Assembly: GCA_017997515.1 (NCBI GenBank) | Contig: JAGOEY010000086.1 | Coordinates: 1 to 5,658, forward strand | DNA length: 5,658 nt | Direction of reading: 5' to 3' | Origin: Burkholderiaceae bacterium | GTDB taxonomy: Bacteria > Pseudomonadota > Gammaproteobacteria > Burkholderiales > Burkholderiaceae | In this document: positions 1 through 5,504 of the stretch, in pieces | Numbering within the stretch: the first letter of the stretch is position 1 | Layout of the letters: every line of letters starts with the position of its first letter | Program-made: the position numbers and the translations under genes | Notes under the pieces: model-generated | The model's input: only the letters and a program-made list of their open reading frames with translations | Database searches by the model: none | What the model was told of the DNA's origin: nothing

Positions 1-61
1 GGTGGATACAGGCATGGTGCAGGTGGCAACGGGTGTGGATCATCTGAGCAAGACGGCGTGA
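1..61 (+). CDS. C-terminal fragment of an unidentified protein
   Basis: A plus-strand frame is open from the left edge (complete codons from base 2) to a TGA at 59-61. It encodes about 19 residues ending in DHLSKTA. The stop lies only six bases before the stop of the minus-strand Nudix gene, a normal convergent arrangement, and many of its codons end in G or C as in the neighbouring genes. The fragment is too short to assign a family. The other two plus frames also stay open for some distance, so the choice of frame rests mainly on the tidy convergent stop. It could be chance. Confidence 0.35.
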   Translation, partial: VDTGMVQVATGVDHLSKTA

Positions 62-67
62 CAAACT

Positions 68-619
68 TCAGGGGGCAATGTCCACCTGGTGGATGCTGAA
101 CTGCCCCTTGCGGCGGTCGTCGAAATAATGTTCCAGGGTTTCCTTGACCGTACGGAACGCAATCTCGTCCCACGGGATTTCCGCTTCGGTGAACAAGCGG
201 GCCTCAATGGTTTCGTGCCCTGGGTTGAACACGGTGCTCAGCAGCCGGGCCCGGTAAAAAAAATGCACCTGCCCAACCCGCACCACGTTCAGGATGCTGA
301 ACAGGCCTTCCATTTCGTACTGCGCACCCGCCTCTTCGTCGGTTTCGCGGGCCGCACCTTGGGCGGTGGTCTCGTGTAACTCCATGAACCCGGCGGGAAG
401 TGTCCATTTGCCCCAGCGGGGTTCGATGTTGCGTTTGCACAGCAGCACCTGGTCGCCCCAATGGGGCACGGTGCCCACCACATTGAGTGGGTTCTCGTAG
501 TGGATGGTGTTGCAGGCGGGGCAGACCGCACGTTCGCGGGTGTCACCGTCGTCAGGGATGCGGTACACCACGGCGGTGCCGCAGTTTTTGCAATGTTGGA
601 TGGGGCTGTGATGGAACAT
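68..619 (-). CDS. Nudix hydrolase with N-terminal zinc ribbon
   Basis: This is a 183-residue Nudix enzyme, a family that hydrolyses nucleoside diphosphates linked to another moiety (ADP-ribose, NADH, FAD and similar) in the cytosol. The Nudix box spans residues 77-99 and fits G-x5-E-x7-R-E-x2-E-E-x-G: Gly77, Glu83, Arg91, Glu92, Glu95, Glu96, Gly98. Thr93 stands where an aliphatic residue is usual. Ahead of it Cys10-x2-Cys13 and Cys33-x2-Cys36 form a four-cysteine zinc ribbon of the Nudix_N_2 type. The frame runs open a further 50 codons upstream, but that stretch lies inside the preceding gene and is rich in Arg and Gly, so I start at the ATG ending at 619, 23 bases after the FAH stop. No clear Shine-Dalgarno precedes it; translation probably depends on the upstream gene. 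The substrate cannot be read from the sequence. Confidence 0.9.
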   Translation of the reverse strand: MFHHSPIQHCKNCGTAVVYRIPDDGDTRERAVCPACNTIHYENPLNVVGTVPHWGDQVLLCKRNIEPRWGKWTLPAGFMELHETTAQGAARETDEEAGAQYEMEGLFSILNVVRVGQVHFFYRARLLSTVFNPGHETIEARLFTEAEIPWDEIAFRTVKETLEHYFDDRRKGQFSIHQVDIAP

Positions 620-642
620 GGGTGGCTGCGGTGCGGGCCACT

Positions 643-1338
643 TCAGACCATGCGAATACGCAGGGTGCCCAAACCTTCCACGCCACCTTCCAGGACATCG
701 CCACTGCCCACTGCGGCCACGCCTGCGGGGGTGCCGGTGTAGACCAGGTCGCCGGGCTGCAGCTCCCACGCGGCCGAGAGGTGTTCAATGGTTTCTGCGA
801 TGTTCCAGATCAGCTGTGACACCGTGCTGCGCTGGCGGTCCACCCCGTTCACCTGCACCCAGATGGCTGCGTTTTCGACGTCACCCGCCTGGGCTGCTGG
901 CGTGATGGGGCCAATAGGGGCGCTGTGGTCAAAACCTTTGCCGATACACCAGGGGCGACCCTGCTTCTTCATCTCGTTTTGCAGGTCGCGCCGGGTCATG
1001 TCCAGGCCGACGGCATAACCGTAGATGTGCTGCGCAGCCTGGGCTGCAGGGATGTTCTTGCCACCTTTGCCAATGGCCACGACCAGCTCAATTTCGTGGT
1101 GCAGGTTGCTTGTCAGGGTGGGGTAGGGCATGTTGCCGGTGTCCCCTTGTTGCACGGCAAGGATGGCGTCCGCGGGCTTCATGAAGAAAAACGGCGGCTC
1201 ACGGCCTGTAAACCCCATCTCCTTGGCGTGTTCTTCGTAGTTGCGGCCCACGCAGTAGATGCGGTGAACCGGAAACAGGTCGGTGGAGCCGACAACGGGT
1301 ACGGAGCTGACTGCAGGGGGGGCAATAACGTAGGACAT
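643..1338 (-). CDS. FAH-family acylpyruvase / fumarylpyruvate hydrolase-like protein
   Basis: A 231-residue protein of the fumarylacetoacetate hydrolase family, of the short FAHD1/YcgM/NagK type rather than the roughly 420-residue true FahA. Such enzymes cleave acylpyruvates (for example fumarylpyruvate to fumarate plus pyruvate) or act as oxaloacetate decarboxylases/tautomerases. Visible motifs are GRNYxxHAxE at 31-40 (His37 and Glu40 as the likely catalytic pair), MKP with Lys54, the metal ligands Glu82 and Glu84 in HHEIE plus Asp113 in GLDMTRRD, Lys134 in GKGFD, and TGTPAGV at 201-207. The start at 1338 gives the usual family N-terminus; a 21-codon extension to 1401 has no family-like content. 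It is the middle gene of a minus-strand set, 124 bases after the ABM gene and 23 bases before the Nudix gene. The facing isomerase gene at 1854 favours a role in gentisate-type catabolism (NagK-like), but an oxaloacetate tautomerase is equally compatible. Confidence 0.88.
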   Translation of the reverse strand: MSYVIAPPAVSSVPVVGSTDLFPVHRIYCVGRNYEEHAKEMGFTGREPPFFFMKPADAILAVQQGDTGNMPYPTLTSNLHHEIELVVAIGKGGKNIPAAQAAQHIYGYAVGLDMTRRDLQNEMKKQGRPWCIGKGFDHSAPIGPITPAAQAGDVENAAIWVQVNGVDRQRSTVSQLIWNIAETIEHLSAAWELQPGDLVYTGTPAGVAAVGSGDVLEGGVEGLGTLRIRMV

Positions 1339-1462
1339 GGGTGTCTTTTCTACCGAAGAATGAGGGTTGTGCGTTGCAGCATATCTGATCTGATGCCGCA
1401 CACGAGCGGTCAGCAGACCCTGCGGAGTGGGCCGTGGTATCTGCCCCGGTGCGGTGTGGGAG
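1339..1462 (-). other. Spacer between the ABM and FAH genes
   Basis: This 124-base gap is wide for an operon. It contains a short tandem motif (ATCTGATCTGAT, 1382-1393) and weak inverted repeats such as CCGCA (1396-1400) with TGCGG (1421-1425). I see no convincing terminator or consensus promoter. Whether the FAH gene is read from the ABM promoter or from its own cannot be decided from the sequence. Confidence 0.3.
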
Positions 1463-1765
1463 TTACTGCGATTTGGTCAGCAGGTCGAAATGCTCCACCA
1501 CCGGTGGGCTGGCGAAGAAGGGGCCCACAATGGCGCGCCATTCGGTGAACAGGGCGGACTCACGAAAGTCCACGGTGTGGTTTTCGAGGGTGTCCCAGAA
1601 AATCTGCAGGATGTAGCGCTCGGGGGACTCGATACCTTTGTTGACCTTGAAGCCCCGGCAGCCCTGGGCCTGGCTGATCACCGTGCGCAGACCGCGCTGT
1701 ATAGCCTCGTCAAAAGCTGCCTGTTGGCCGGGGTGGATGCGGATATCGGCAAGTTCGAGAATCAT
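1463..1765 (-). CDS. ABM-domain (antibiotic biosynthesis monooxygenase-like) protein
   Basis: A 100-residue protein with a single dimeric alpha/beta-barrel ABM domain (PF03992 type). Visible family features are a beta strand at the N-terminus (ILELADIRI), then a helix, GCRGF near 35-39, ESPERYILQIFW (46-57), ENHTVDFRES (61-70) and a C-terminal ALFTEWRAIVGPFF followed by a PPVVEHF strand. Trp57, His63 and Trp76 belong to the pattern I recall for this group. ABM proteins include quinol monooxygenases of the YgiN type, haem-degrading enzymes and many members with unknown substrate; nothing here fixes the reaction. The frame is open to an earlier ATG at 1855, but that would overlap the start of the divergent isomerase gene, and its extra 30 residues look non-conserved, so the start at 1765 is preferred. 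It is the first gene of the minus-strand cluster. Confidence 0.85.
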   Translation of the reverse strand: MILELADIRIHPGQQAAFDEAIQRGLRTVISQAQGCRGFKVNKGIESPERYILQIFWDTLENHTVDFRESALFTEWRAIVGPFFASPPVVEHFDLLTKSQ

Positions 1766-1853
1766 GGTTGGGTCAGTCAAAAAAGAATAAGAAGGCGAAT
1801 AAGGTGCGCGCTGGACAAACGAAAACGACTGCACGTTTCGGTATGCTGCAGGC
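1766..1853. promoter_or_regulatory. Divergent intergenic region, presumed promoters in both directions
   Basis: This 88-base region separates two divergently transcribed starts (ABM on minus, maiA-like on plus), so promoters for both are expected here. It is AT-rich next to the genes, especially 1777-1804, and carries the heptamer GAATAAG twice in direct orientation (1785-1791 and 1797-1803, period 12). I could not find a good sigma-70 pair at proper spacing on either strand. Neither flanking start has a strong Shine-Dalgarno. The location of the promoters is an inference from gene layout. Confidence 0.4.
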
Positions 1854-2519
1854 ATGAAACTCTACAGCTACTTTCGCTCGTCCGCGTCCTACCGGGTGCG
1901 TATTGCGCTGCAGCTCAAGGGGCTGGAGCCGGATTACATCCCCGTGCACCTGGTGCGGCGCGAGCAACTGTTGCCCGAGCATACCGCCCTGTCGCCCGAT
2001 GGGCTGGTTCCAGTGCTGGAGGTAGGCGGTGACATTCTGACCCAGTCCATGGCCATCATCGAATACCTCGAAGAGACCTGTCCCACACCAGCCCTGCTGC
2101 CCGAGAGCGCCGTGGACCGTGCCCATGTACGTGCGCTGGCGCAGTCCATCGCCTGCGAGATCCACCCCCTCAACAACCTGCGTGTCTTGTCCTATCTGGT
2201 GAAAGAAATCAAGGTGGATGAAGAGACGAAGATGGCCTGGTACCACCACTGGGTGCGCTTCGGGCTGGAGGCCTTCGAGCGGCAGTTGGCCAGCCATGCC
2301 GCCCGCAGGCAGGTGGCGGGTTTGCCGCCGTCGGTGTACTGCCATGGCGCAACACCCACCTTGGCCGACTGTTGCCTGGTGCCCCAGATCTTCAACGCCC
2401 AGCGTTTTGGCACCCAGCTGGACGGGTTGCCCCACACCATGGCCGCATTTGATGCGTGTATGCAGCTGGCCGCTTTTCAGAATGCCCACCCGTCCCGTTG
2501 CCCGGACGCCGCGCCATGA
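1854..2519 (+). CDS. maiA: Zeta-class GST: maleylacetoacetate / maleylpyruvate isomerase
   Basis: This 221-residue glutathione S-transferase of the zeta class performs glutathione-dependent cis-trans isomerisation of maleylacetoacetate (homogentisate route) or maleylpyruvate (gentisate route, NagL). The thioredoxin-like N-domain starts with MKLYSYFRSS and holds the zeta active-site motif SSASYRVRIAL at 9-19, with Ala11 where eukaryotic enzymes carry Cys; I recall this substitution as common in bacteria. GLVPVL (50-55) and Gln64-Ser65 in TQSMAIIEYLEE form the glutathione site. The helical C-domain contains CEIHPLNNLR (101-110) and the helix-capping TPTLADCCLVPQ near 167-178. Length matches the family. 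The stop codon is overlapped by the pgeF start (ATGA), implying co-translation. The two substrate options cannot be separated by sequence alone; the short FAH protein encoded opposite leans toward maleylpyruvate. Confidence 0.9.
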   Translation: MKLYSYFRSSASYRVRIALQLKGLEPDYIPVHLVRREQLLPEHTALSPDGLVPVLEVGGDILTQSMAIIEYLEETCPTPALLPESAVDRAHVRALAQSIACEIHPLNNLRVLSYLVKEIKVDEETKMAWYHHWVRFGLEAFERQLASHAARRQVAGLPPSVYCHGATPTLADCCLVPQIFNAQRFGTQLDGLPHTMAAFDACMQLAAFQNAHPSRCPDAAP

Positions 2520-3376
2520 CAACCATGGAGTTGGCCAAGTCTGCGTGGCCTGCCAGCTGGCTCGTGCCCGACTGGCCGGTGCCCAGCCATGTGCGTGCGG
2601 TGTGCACCAGCCGTGAGGGTGGCACCAGCACGGGCCCATGGGGCAGCCTGAACCTGGGTGACCATGTGGCCGACGTGCCTGCCGCCGTTCAGGCCAACCG
2701 CGCCGTGCTGGCGCAGGCCGTGGGTGCGCAGCCCATTTTTATGCGGCAGGTGCATGGCGTTGATGTGGCCGAACTGCCTGGTGCAGGAGACGCTGGTGAC
2801 ACTGCCATCGTCGCGGATGCCTGTGTGACAACCGCGATGGGCGTGGCATGTACCGTCATGGTGGCCGACTGTCTGCCAGTGCTGCTGGCCAACACGGTGG
2901 GCACCGTGGTGGCGGCCGCCCATGCGGGTTGGCGTGGTCTGGCCGGTGAGGCCGGGCAGGGTGTTTTAGAGTCTGTTTATCAGCGTTTTAGTGCTCTAGC
3001 GCACGCTGGTTGTGCGCAGAATGCTATTAATACCGTAGCATGGCTGGGGCCCTGCATCGGGCCCGATGCGTTTGAAGTGGGTGATGAGGTCAAGGCCGCT
3101 TTTGTGCAGACGGACCCGGATGCCGCCGCGCTGTTCCGCGCCAGCGCACCTGGCAAGTGGTGGGCGAACCTGTCCGGTTTGGCGCGTCGCCGCTTACACG
3201 CATTGGGGGTGACGCAGATTTATGGCAACGACGGATCAGACGTGTGGTGCACCGTCCACAACCCGTCACGGTTCTTTTCGTACCGGCGTGACCAGCTCAC
3301 TTTGGGCGGCAGCGGGCGCTTCGCCGCTTGTGTCTGGATCGACGGGGGAAGTGGGCGGTGTGACAAGCTGGCGTAA
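2516..3376 (+). CDS. pgeF: Peptidoglycan editing factor PgeF (laccase-domain / YfiH family)
   Basis: A 286-residue protein of the Cu-oxidase_4/YfiH family, cytosolic enzymes reported to keep L-Ser out of the second position of the peptidoglycan stem peptide and also to show purine nucleoside phosphorylase/deaminase activity. The metal-binding catalytic trio is visible as His80 in RQVHGVD, Cys119 in VADCLPVL and His136 in AAHAGWRG. Later family motifs are WLGPCIGP (176-183), DVWCTVH and SRFFSYRRD (251-259). The start at 2516 overlaps the upstream stop by four bases (ATGA), indicating translational coupling; a second ATG lies three codons later. The protein is longer than the E. coli homologue (about 243 residues as I recall), partly through an N-terminal extension, partly through extra residues around 145-175 encoded by a low-GC patch, and by about 11 residues after the usual C-terminal strand. 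Its last 111 bases overlap an antisense gene. Confidence 0.92.
   Translation: MTTMELAKSAWPASWLVPDWPVPSHVRAVCTSREGGTSTGPWGSLNLGDHVADVPAAVQANRAVLAQAVGAQPIFMRQVHGVDVAELPGAGDAGDTAIVADACVTTAMGVACTVMVADCLPVLLANTVGTVVAAAHAGWRGLAGEAGQGVLESVYQRFSALAHAGCAQNAINTVAWLGPCIGPDAFEVGDEVKAAFVQTDPDAAALFRASAPGKWWANLSGLARRRLHALGVTQIYGNDGSDVWCTVHNPSRFFSYRRDQLTLGGSGRFAACVWIDGGSGRCDKLA
2963..3040 (+). repeat. Low-GC hairpin-bearing patch inside pgeF, possible dispersed repeat remnant
   Basis: Bases 2961-3040 contain 36 G+C of 80, against 44 of 60 in the preceding 2901-2960. The patch has a direct repeat GTTTTAG (2963-2969 and 2985-2991), a perfect 6-base inverted repeat GCGCAC/GTGCGC (2999-3004 and 3012-3017, 7-base loop) and a perfect 5-base inverted repeat TGCTA/TAGCA (3022-3026 and 3036-3040). 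The run CTCTAGCGC, then GCGC, then GCTATTA, then GTAGC resembles dispersed intergenic and intragenic repeats I recall from Comamonadaceae genomes. The reading frame of pgeF passes through it intact. Confidence 0.4.
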
Positions 3377-3586
3377 GGAATACTCTGCATCCTCTTTGGC
3401 TTGGCGCGCTTTCAGCGCTTTGCGCCGGGCGGGTGTGGACATCAGGTAAACCACCAGTGCCATGGGGAGCAGTCCATAGAGTACAAAGGTGATGATGGCA
3501 CCGAGGATGCTGCCGGTGGTGTTGGTGGCTTCGGCCACCGCCATCATGAGGGTGACGTACAGCCAGGCGATGACGACGAGGTACAT
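3266..3586 (-). CDS. Small two-helix inner-membrane protein, function unknown
   Basis: A 106-residue protein with two hydrophobic segments, about residues 2-19 and 27-49, joined by a short polar turn (EATNTTG). A highly charged helix follows (ARRKALKARQAKEDAEY, about 53-69), then a Pro/Thr/Ser/Ala-rich tail that looks disordered. The positive charges just after the second helix predict that the C-terminus is cytoplasmic, with both ends inside. I recall similar short proteins as conserved hypotheticals in Burkholderiales, but know of no function. The start at 3586 gives a helix beginning directly after the Met; the ribosome site upstream is weak (AAGAAA). It diverges from phaC across 99 bases. 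Its last 36 or so codons lie antisense to the end of pgeF, entirely within the disordered tail. The hydrophobic pattern and the length of the open frame argue that it is real. Confidence 0.75.
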   Translation of the reverse strand: MYLVVIAWLYVTLMMAVAEATNTTGSILGAIITFVLYGLLPMALVVYLMSTPARRKALKARQAKEDAEYSLRQLVTPPTSPVDPDTSGEAPAAAQSELVTPVRKEP

Positions 3587-3685
3587 GTATTTCTTGCTTT
3601 GCCGGAATTTGTTTGTAAGAATAAGGGTAAACCCGGAACCTTAACCGGGGCACTACAACGCGTCATACCGCGAGGAGACAACAGC
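3587..3685. promoter_or_regulatory. Divergent region upstream of phaC with a CCCGG/CCGGG inverted repeat
   Basis: This 99-base gap must hold the phaC promoter and probably that of the divergent membrane-protein gene. A perfect inverted repeat CCCGG/CCGGG lies at 3632-3636 and 3645-3649, with AACCTTAA between the arms, about 40 bases before the phaC start. An adjacent GGGT/ACCC pair at 3625-3628 and 3631-3634 would compete with it for pairing. A weak sigma-70-like candidate is TTGCTT (3594-3599) with AAGAAT (3617-3622) at a 17-base spacing, which would put the inverted repeat just downstream of the transcription start, where an operator could act. The promoter call is tentative; the inverted repeat is directly visible. 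Confidence 0.35.
3673..3678 (+). promoter_or_regulatory. Ribosome binding site of phaC
   Basis: AGGAGA at 3673-3678 is a near-perfect Shine-Dalgarno sequence, placed seven bases before the ATG at 3686. It decides the phaC start: the frame is open back to 3401, but only this ATG has a good site, and the residues before it are not PhaC-like. Confidence 0.85.
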
Positions 3686-5410
3686 ATGCATTCTGGCCCC
3701 GAGTGGACCCAGGCCGTCCAGCAATTTCAGCAGAGTTTTGGCGAAAGCTGGAGCAACGCGCTGCAATCATTCCAGCAACTTGGCGCCAACAACCCGTTGG
3801 CCACAGCCCCGGGCACACACCCGATCGCGCTGACCTTCTCCGCCGAGAAGCTGCAGGCACTCCAGGAAAATTACGTCAAAGAGGCCACTGCGCTGTGGAA
3901 CGAGGGTGTCAAAGCCAACCCCGGTACAGCAGACCGCCGCTTTGCCAGTGCCGCCTGGCACAACAACCCGATGGCTGCGTTCTCGGCCGCCAGTTACCTG
4001 CTCAACACCCGTACGCTGCTGGGCCTGGCCGACGCCGTAGAGGCTGACGAAAAAACCCGTTCACGCATCCGCTTTGCGGTCGAACAAATGTCGGCCGCTA
4101 CGGCTCCCAGCAATTACCTCGCGTTCAACGCGGACGCGCAAACCAAGGCGATCGAAACCAAGGGCGAAAGTATCGCCAAGGGCATGCAAAACCTGCTGCA
4201 CGACATGCGCCAGGGCCATATCAGCATGACGGATGAGAGCCTGTTTGAAGTCGGCAAAAACGTTGCCACGTCTGAAGGCGCGGTGGTGTTTGAAAACGAA
4301 TTTTTCCAGCTCATCGAATACAAACCCCTCACCGCCAAAGTCTACGAGAGGCCGTTCCTGCTGGTGCCGCCCTGCATCAACAAGTTCTACATCCTCGATC
4401 TGCAGCCCGAGAACTCGCTGATCCGTTATGCCGTGGAGCAAGGCCACCGCACCTTTGTGGTCAGCTGGCGCAACCCCGACGAGTCGATGGCCCAAAAGAC
4501 CTGGGACGATTACGTGGAGCACGCGGCCATCAAGGCCATCAACGTGACCCGCGAGATCACGGGGGCTAAGACCATCAACACACTCGGCTTCTGTGTCGGC
4601 GGCACCATTTTGGGCACTGCGCTGGCTGTGCTGGCCGCGCGGGGCGAAAAACCGGCGGCTTCGGCCACCTTGCTGACCACCTTCCTCGACTTCAGTGACA
4701 CCGGTGTGCTCGATCTGTTCATCGACGAAGCCTTTGTTAAATACCGCGAGATGCAGCTGGGCCAGGGCGGTCTGTTGAAAGGCCAGGAGCTGGCATCGAC
4801 CTTCAGCTTCCTGCGTCCCAACGAGCTGGTGTGGAACTATGTGGTGGGCAACTACCTGAAGGGTGAAACCCCACCCGCATTCGACCTGCTGTACTGGAAC
4901 AGCGACTCCACCAACCTGCCAGGCCCGTTCTACGCCTGGTACCTGCGCAACACCTATTTCGAGAACAACCTCGTCCAACCCGGCAAAGCTGTGGTGTGTG
5001 GTGAAAAGGTGGACCTGCGCAAACTCGATATTCCGGTCTACATCTATGGCTCCCGTGAAGACCATATCGTGCCCATCGGCGTGGACGGCGGCGGTGCTTA
5101 CGCCACCACACAACACCTGCCGGGCAAGAAGCGTTTTGTCATGGGGGCGTCTGGCCACATTGCCGGTGTGATCAACCCACCCGCCAAGAAAAAGCGCAGC
5201 TACTGGACGCGTGACGACGGCAAGTTGCCCGCCACGCAGGCAGACTGGGCCAAGGGCGCGCAGGAGCATCCTGGCAGTTGGTGGACCGACTGGTCTGCCT
5301 GGCTTGCGCCCCTGGCTGGCAAGCAAATTGCTGCGCCCAAGGCGTATGGCAATACTGCCTACAAAGCCATCGAACCTGCGCCTGGCCGTTACGTCAAGCA
5401 AAAGTCCTGA
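3686..5410 (+). CDS. phaC: Class I poly(3-hydroxyalkanoate) synthase PhaC
   Basis: This 574-residue PHA synthase polymerises (R)-3-hydroxyacyl-CoA, chiefly 3-hydroxybutyryl-CoA, into storage polyester at the granule surface. The helical N-terminal domain (about 1-190) is followed by an alpha/beta-hydrolase catalytic domain. The lipase-like box GFCVGG at 301-306 carries nucleophile Cys303; the other triad residues are Asp459 in YGSREDHIVP and His491 in GASGHIAGVINPPAKKKRS. NYLKGETPPAFDLLYWN (389-405) and NLPGPFYAWYLR (410-421) are typical class I signatures, and the length is close to the 589 residues of the Cupriavidus enzyme. The start is fixed by AGGAGA. The open frame upstream to 3401 lies antisense to the membrane-protein gene and is not part of the protein. 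Between Asp459 and His491 there are about four more residues (VDGG, 466-469) than I recall in C. necator. phaA follows 105 bases downstream, so a phaCA(B) operon is likely. Confidence 0.97.
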   Translation: MHSGPEWTQAVQQFQQSFGESWSNALQSFQQLGANNPLATAPGTHPIALTFSAEKLQALQENYVKEATALWNEGVKANPGTADRRFASAAWHNNPMAAFSAASYLLNTRTLLGLADAVEADEKTRSRIRFAVEQMSAATAPSNYLAFNADAQTKAIETKGESIAKGMQNLLHDMRQGHISMTDESLFEVGKNVATSEGAVVFENEFFQLIEYKPLTAKVYERPFLLVPPCINKFYILDLQPENSLIRYAVEQGHRTFVVSWRNPDESMAQKTWDDYVEHAAIKAINVTREITGAKTINTLGFCVGGTILGTALAVLAARGEKPAASATLLTTFLDFSDTGVLDLFIDEAFVKYREMQLGQGGLLKGQELASTFSFLRPNELVWNYVVGNYLKGETPPAFDLLYWNSDSTNLPGPFYAWYLRNTYFENNLVQPGKAVVCGEKVDLRKLDIPVYIYGSREDHIVPIGVDGGGAYATTQHLPGKKRFVMGASGHIAGVINPPAKKKRSYWTRDDGKLPATQADWAKGAQEHPGSWWTDWSAWLAPLAGKQIAAPKAYGNTAYKAIEPAPGRYVKQKS

Positions 5411-5443
5411 CAGGCTCCACCCCGCTTATCTTTTCTGTATTTT

Positions 5444-5468
5444 CCGGGGCGCGTGTGGCGCGCCCTGG
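5444..5468 (+). terminator. GC-rich hairpin between phaC and phaA: terminator or attenuator candidate
   Basis: The perfect arms GGGCGCG (5447-5453) and CGCGCCC (5459-5465) enclose a 5-base loop TGTGG. Pairing extends through one G-U pair and two more G-C pairs to 5444 and 5468, giving a ten-pair stem. It is followed by TTTCTG, a short broken U tract, so termination would be partial at best. Sited 34 bases after the phaC stop and 47 before the phaA start, it could reduce read-through into phaA or protect the phaC mRNA 3' end as a processing/stability element. Confidence 0.5.
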
Positions 5469-5504
5469 TTTCTGTGTACCCAACCCGCCACCGCAAATTC
5501 AAAC

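Noticed and set aside
89..379. Plus-strand open frames opposite the Nudix and FAH genes
   Set aside because: They overlap genes with clear catalytic motifs on the minus strand and have no ribosome site or recognisable domain.
620..769. 50-codon N-terminal extension of the Nudix gene
   Set aside because: The extension lies almost wholly inside the FAH coding region and is Arg/Gly-rich; the zinc-ribbon N-terminus follows naturally from the ATG ending at 619.
1842..1847. TATGCT as a -10 element for the maiA-like gene
   Set aside because: It is only six bases from the start codon and has no -35 match at 16-18 bases upstream; the same hexamer also appears on the other strand upstream of the FAH gene without a -35 partner.
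1773..2639. 288-codon minus-strand open frame across the maiA-like gene
   Set aside because: It covers the clear zeta-class GST gene and parts of the regions on either side; composition is His/Gly/Gln-rich without domain features, as expected for a shadow frame.
3401..3685. In-frame N-terminal extension of phaC by 95 codons
   Set aside because: Its translation is low-complexity and unlike PhaC, it lies antisense to the membrane-protein gene, and the ATG at 3686 has a strong ribosome site and gives the usual length.
4061..5401. 446-codon open frame on the minus strand opposite phaC
   Set aside because: It lies wholly within phaC, which has all catalytic motifs; the antisense translation has no recognisable fold or motif and is explained by the codon bias of a GC-rich gene.
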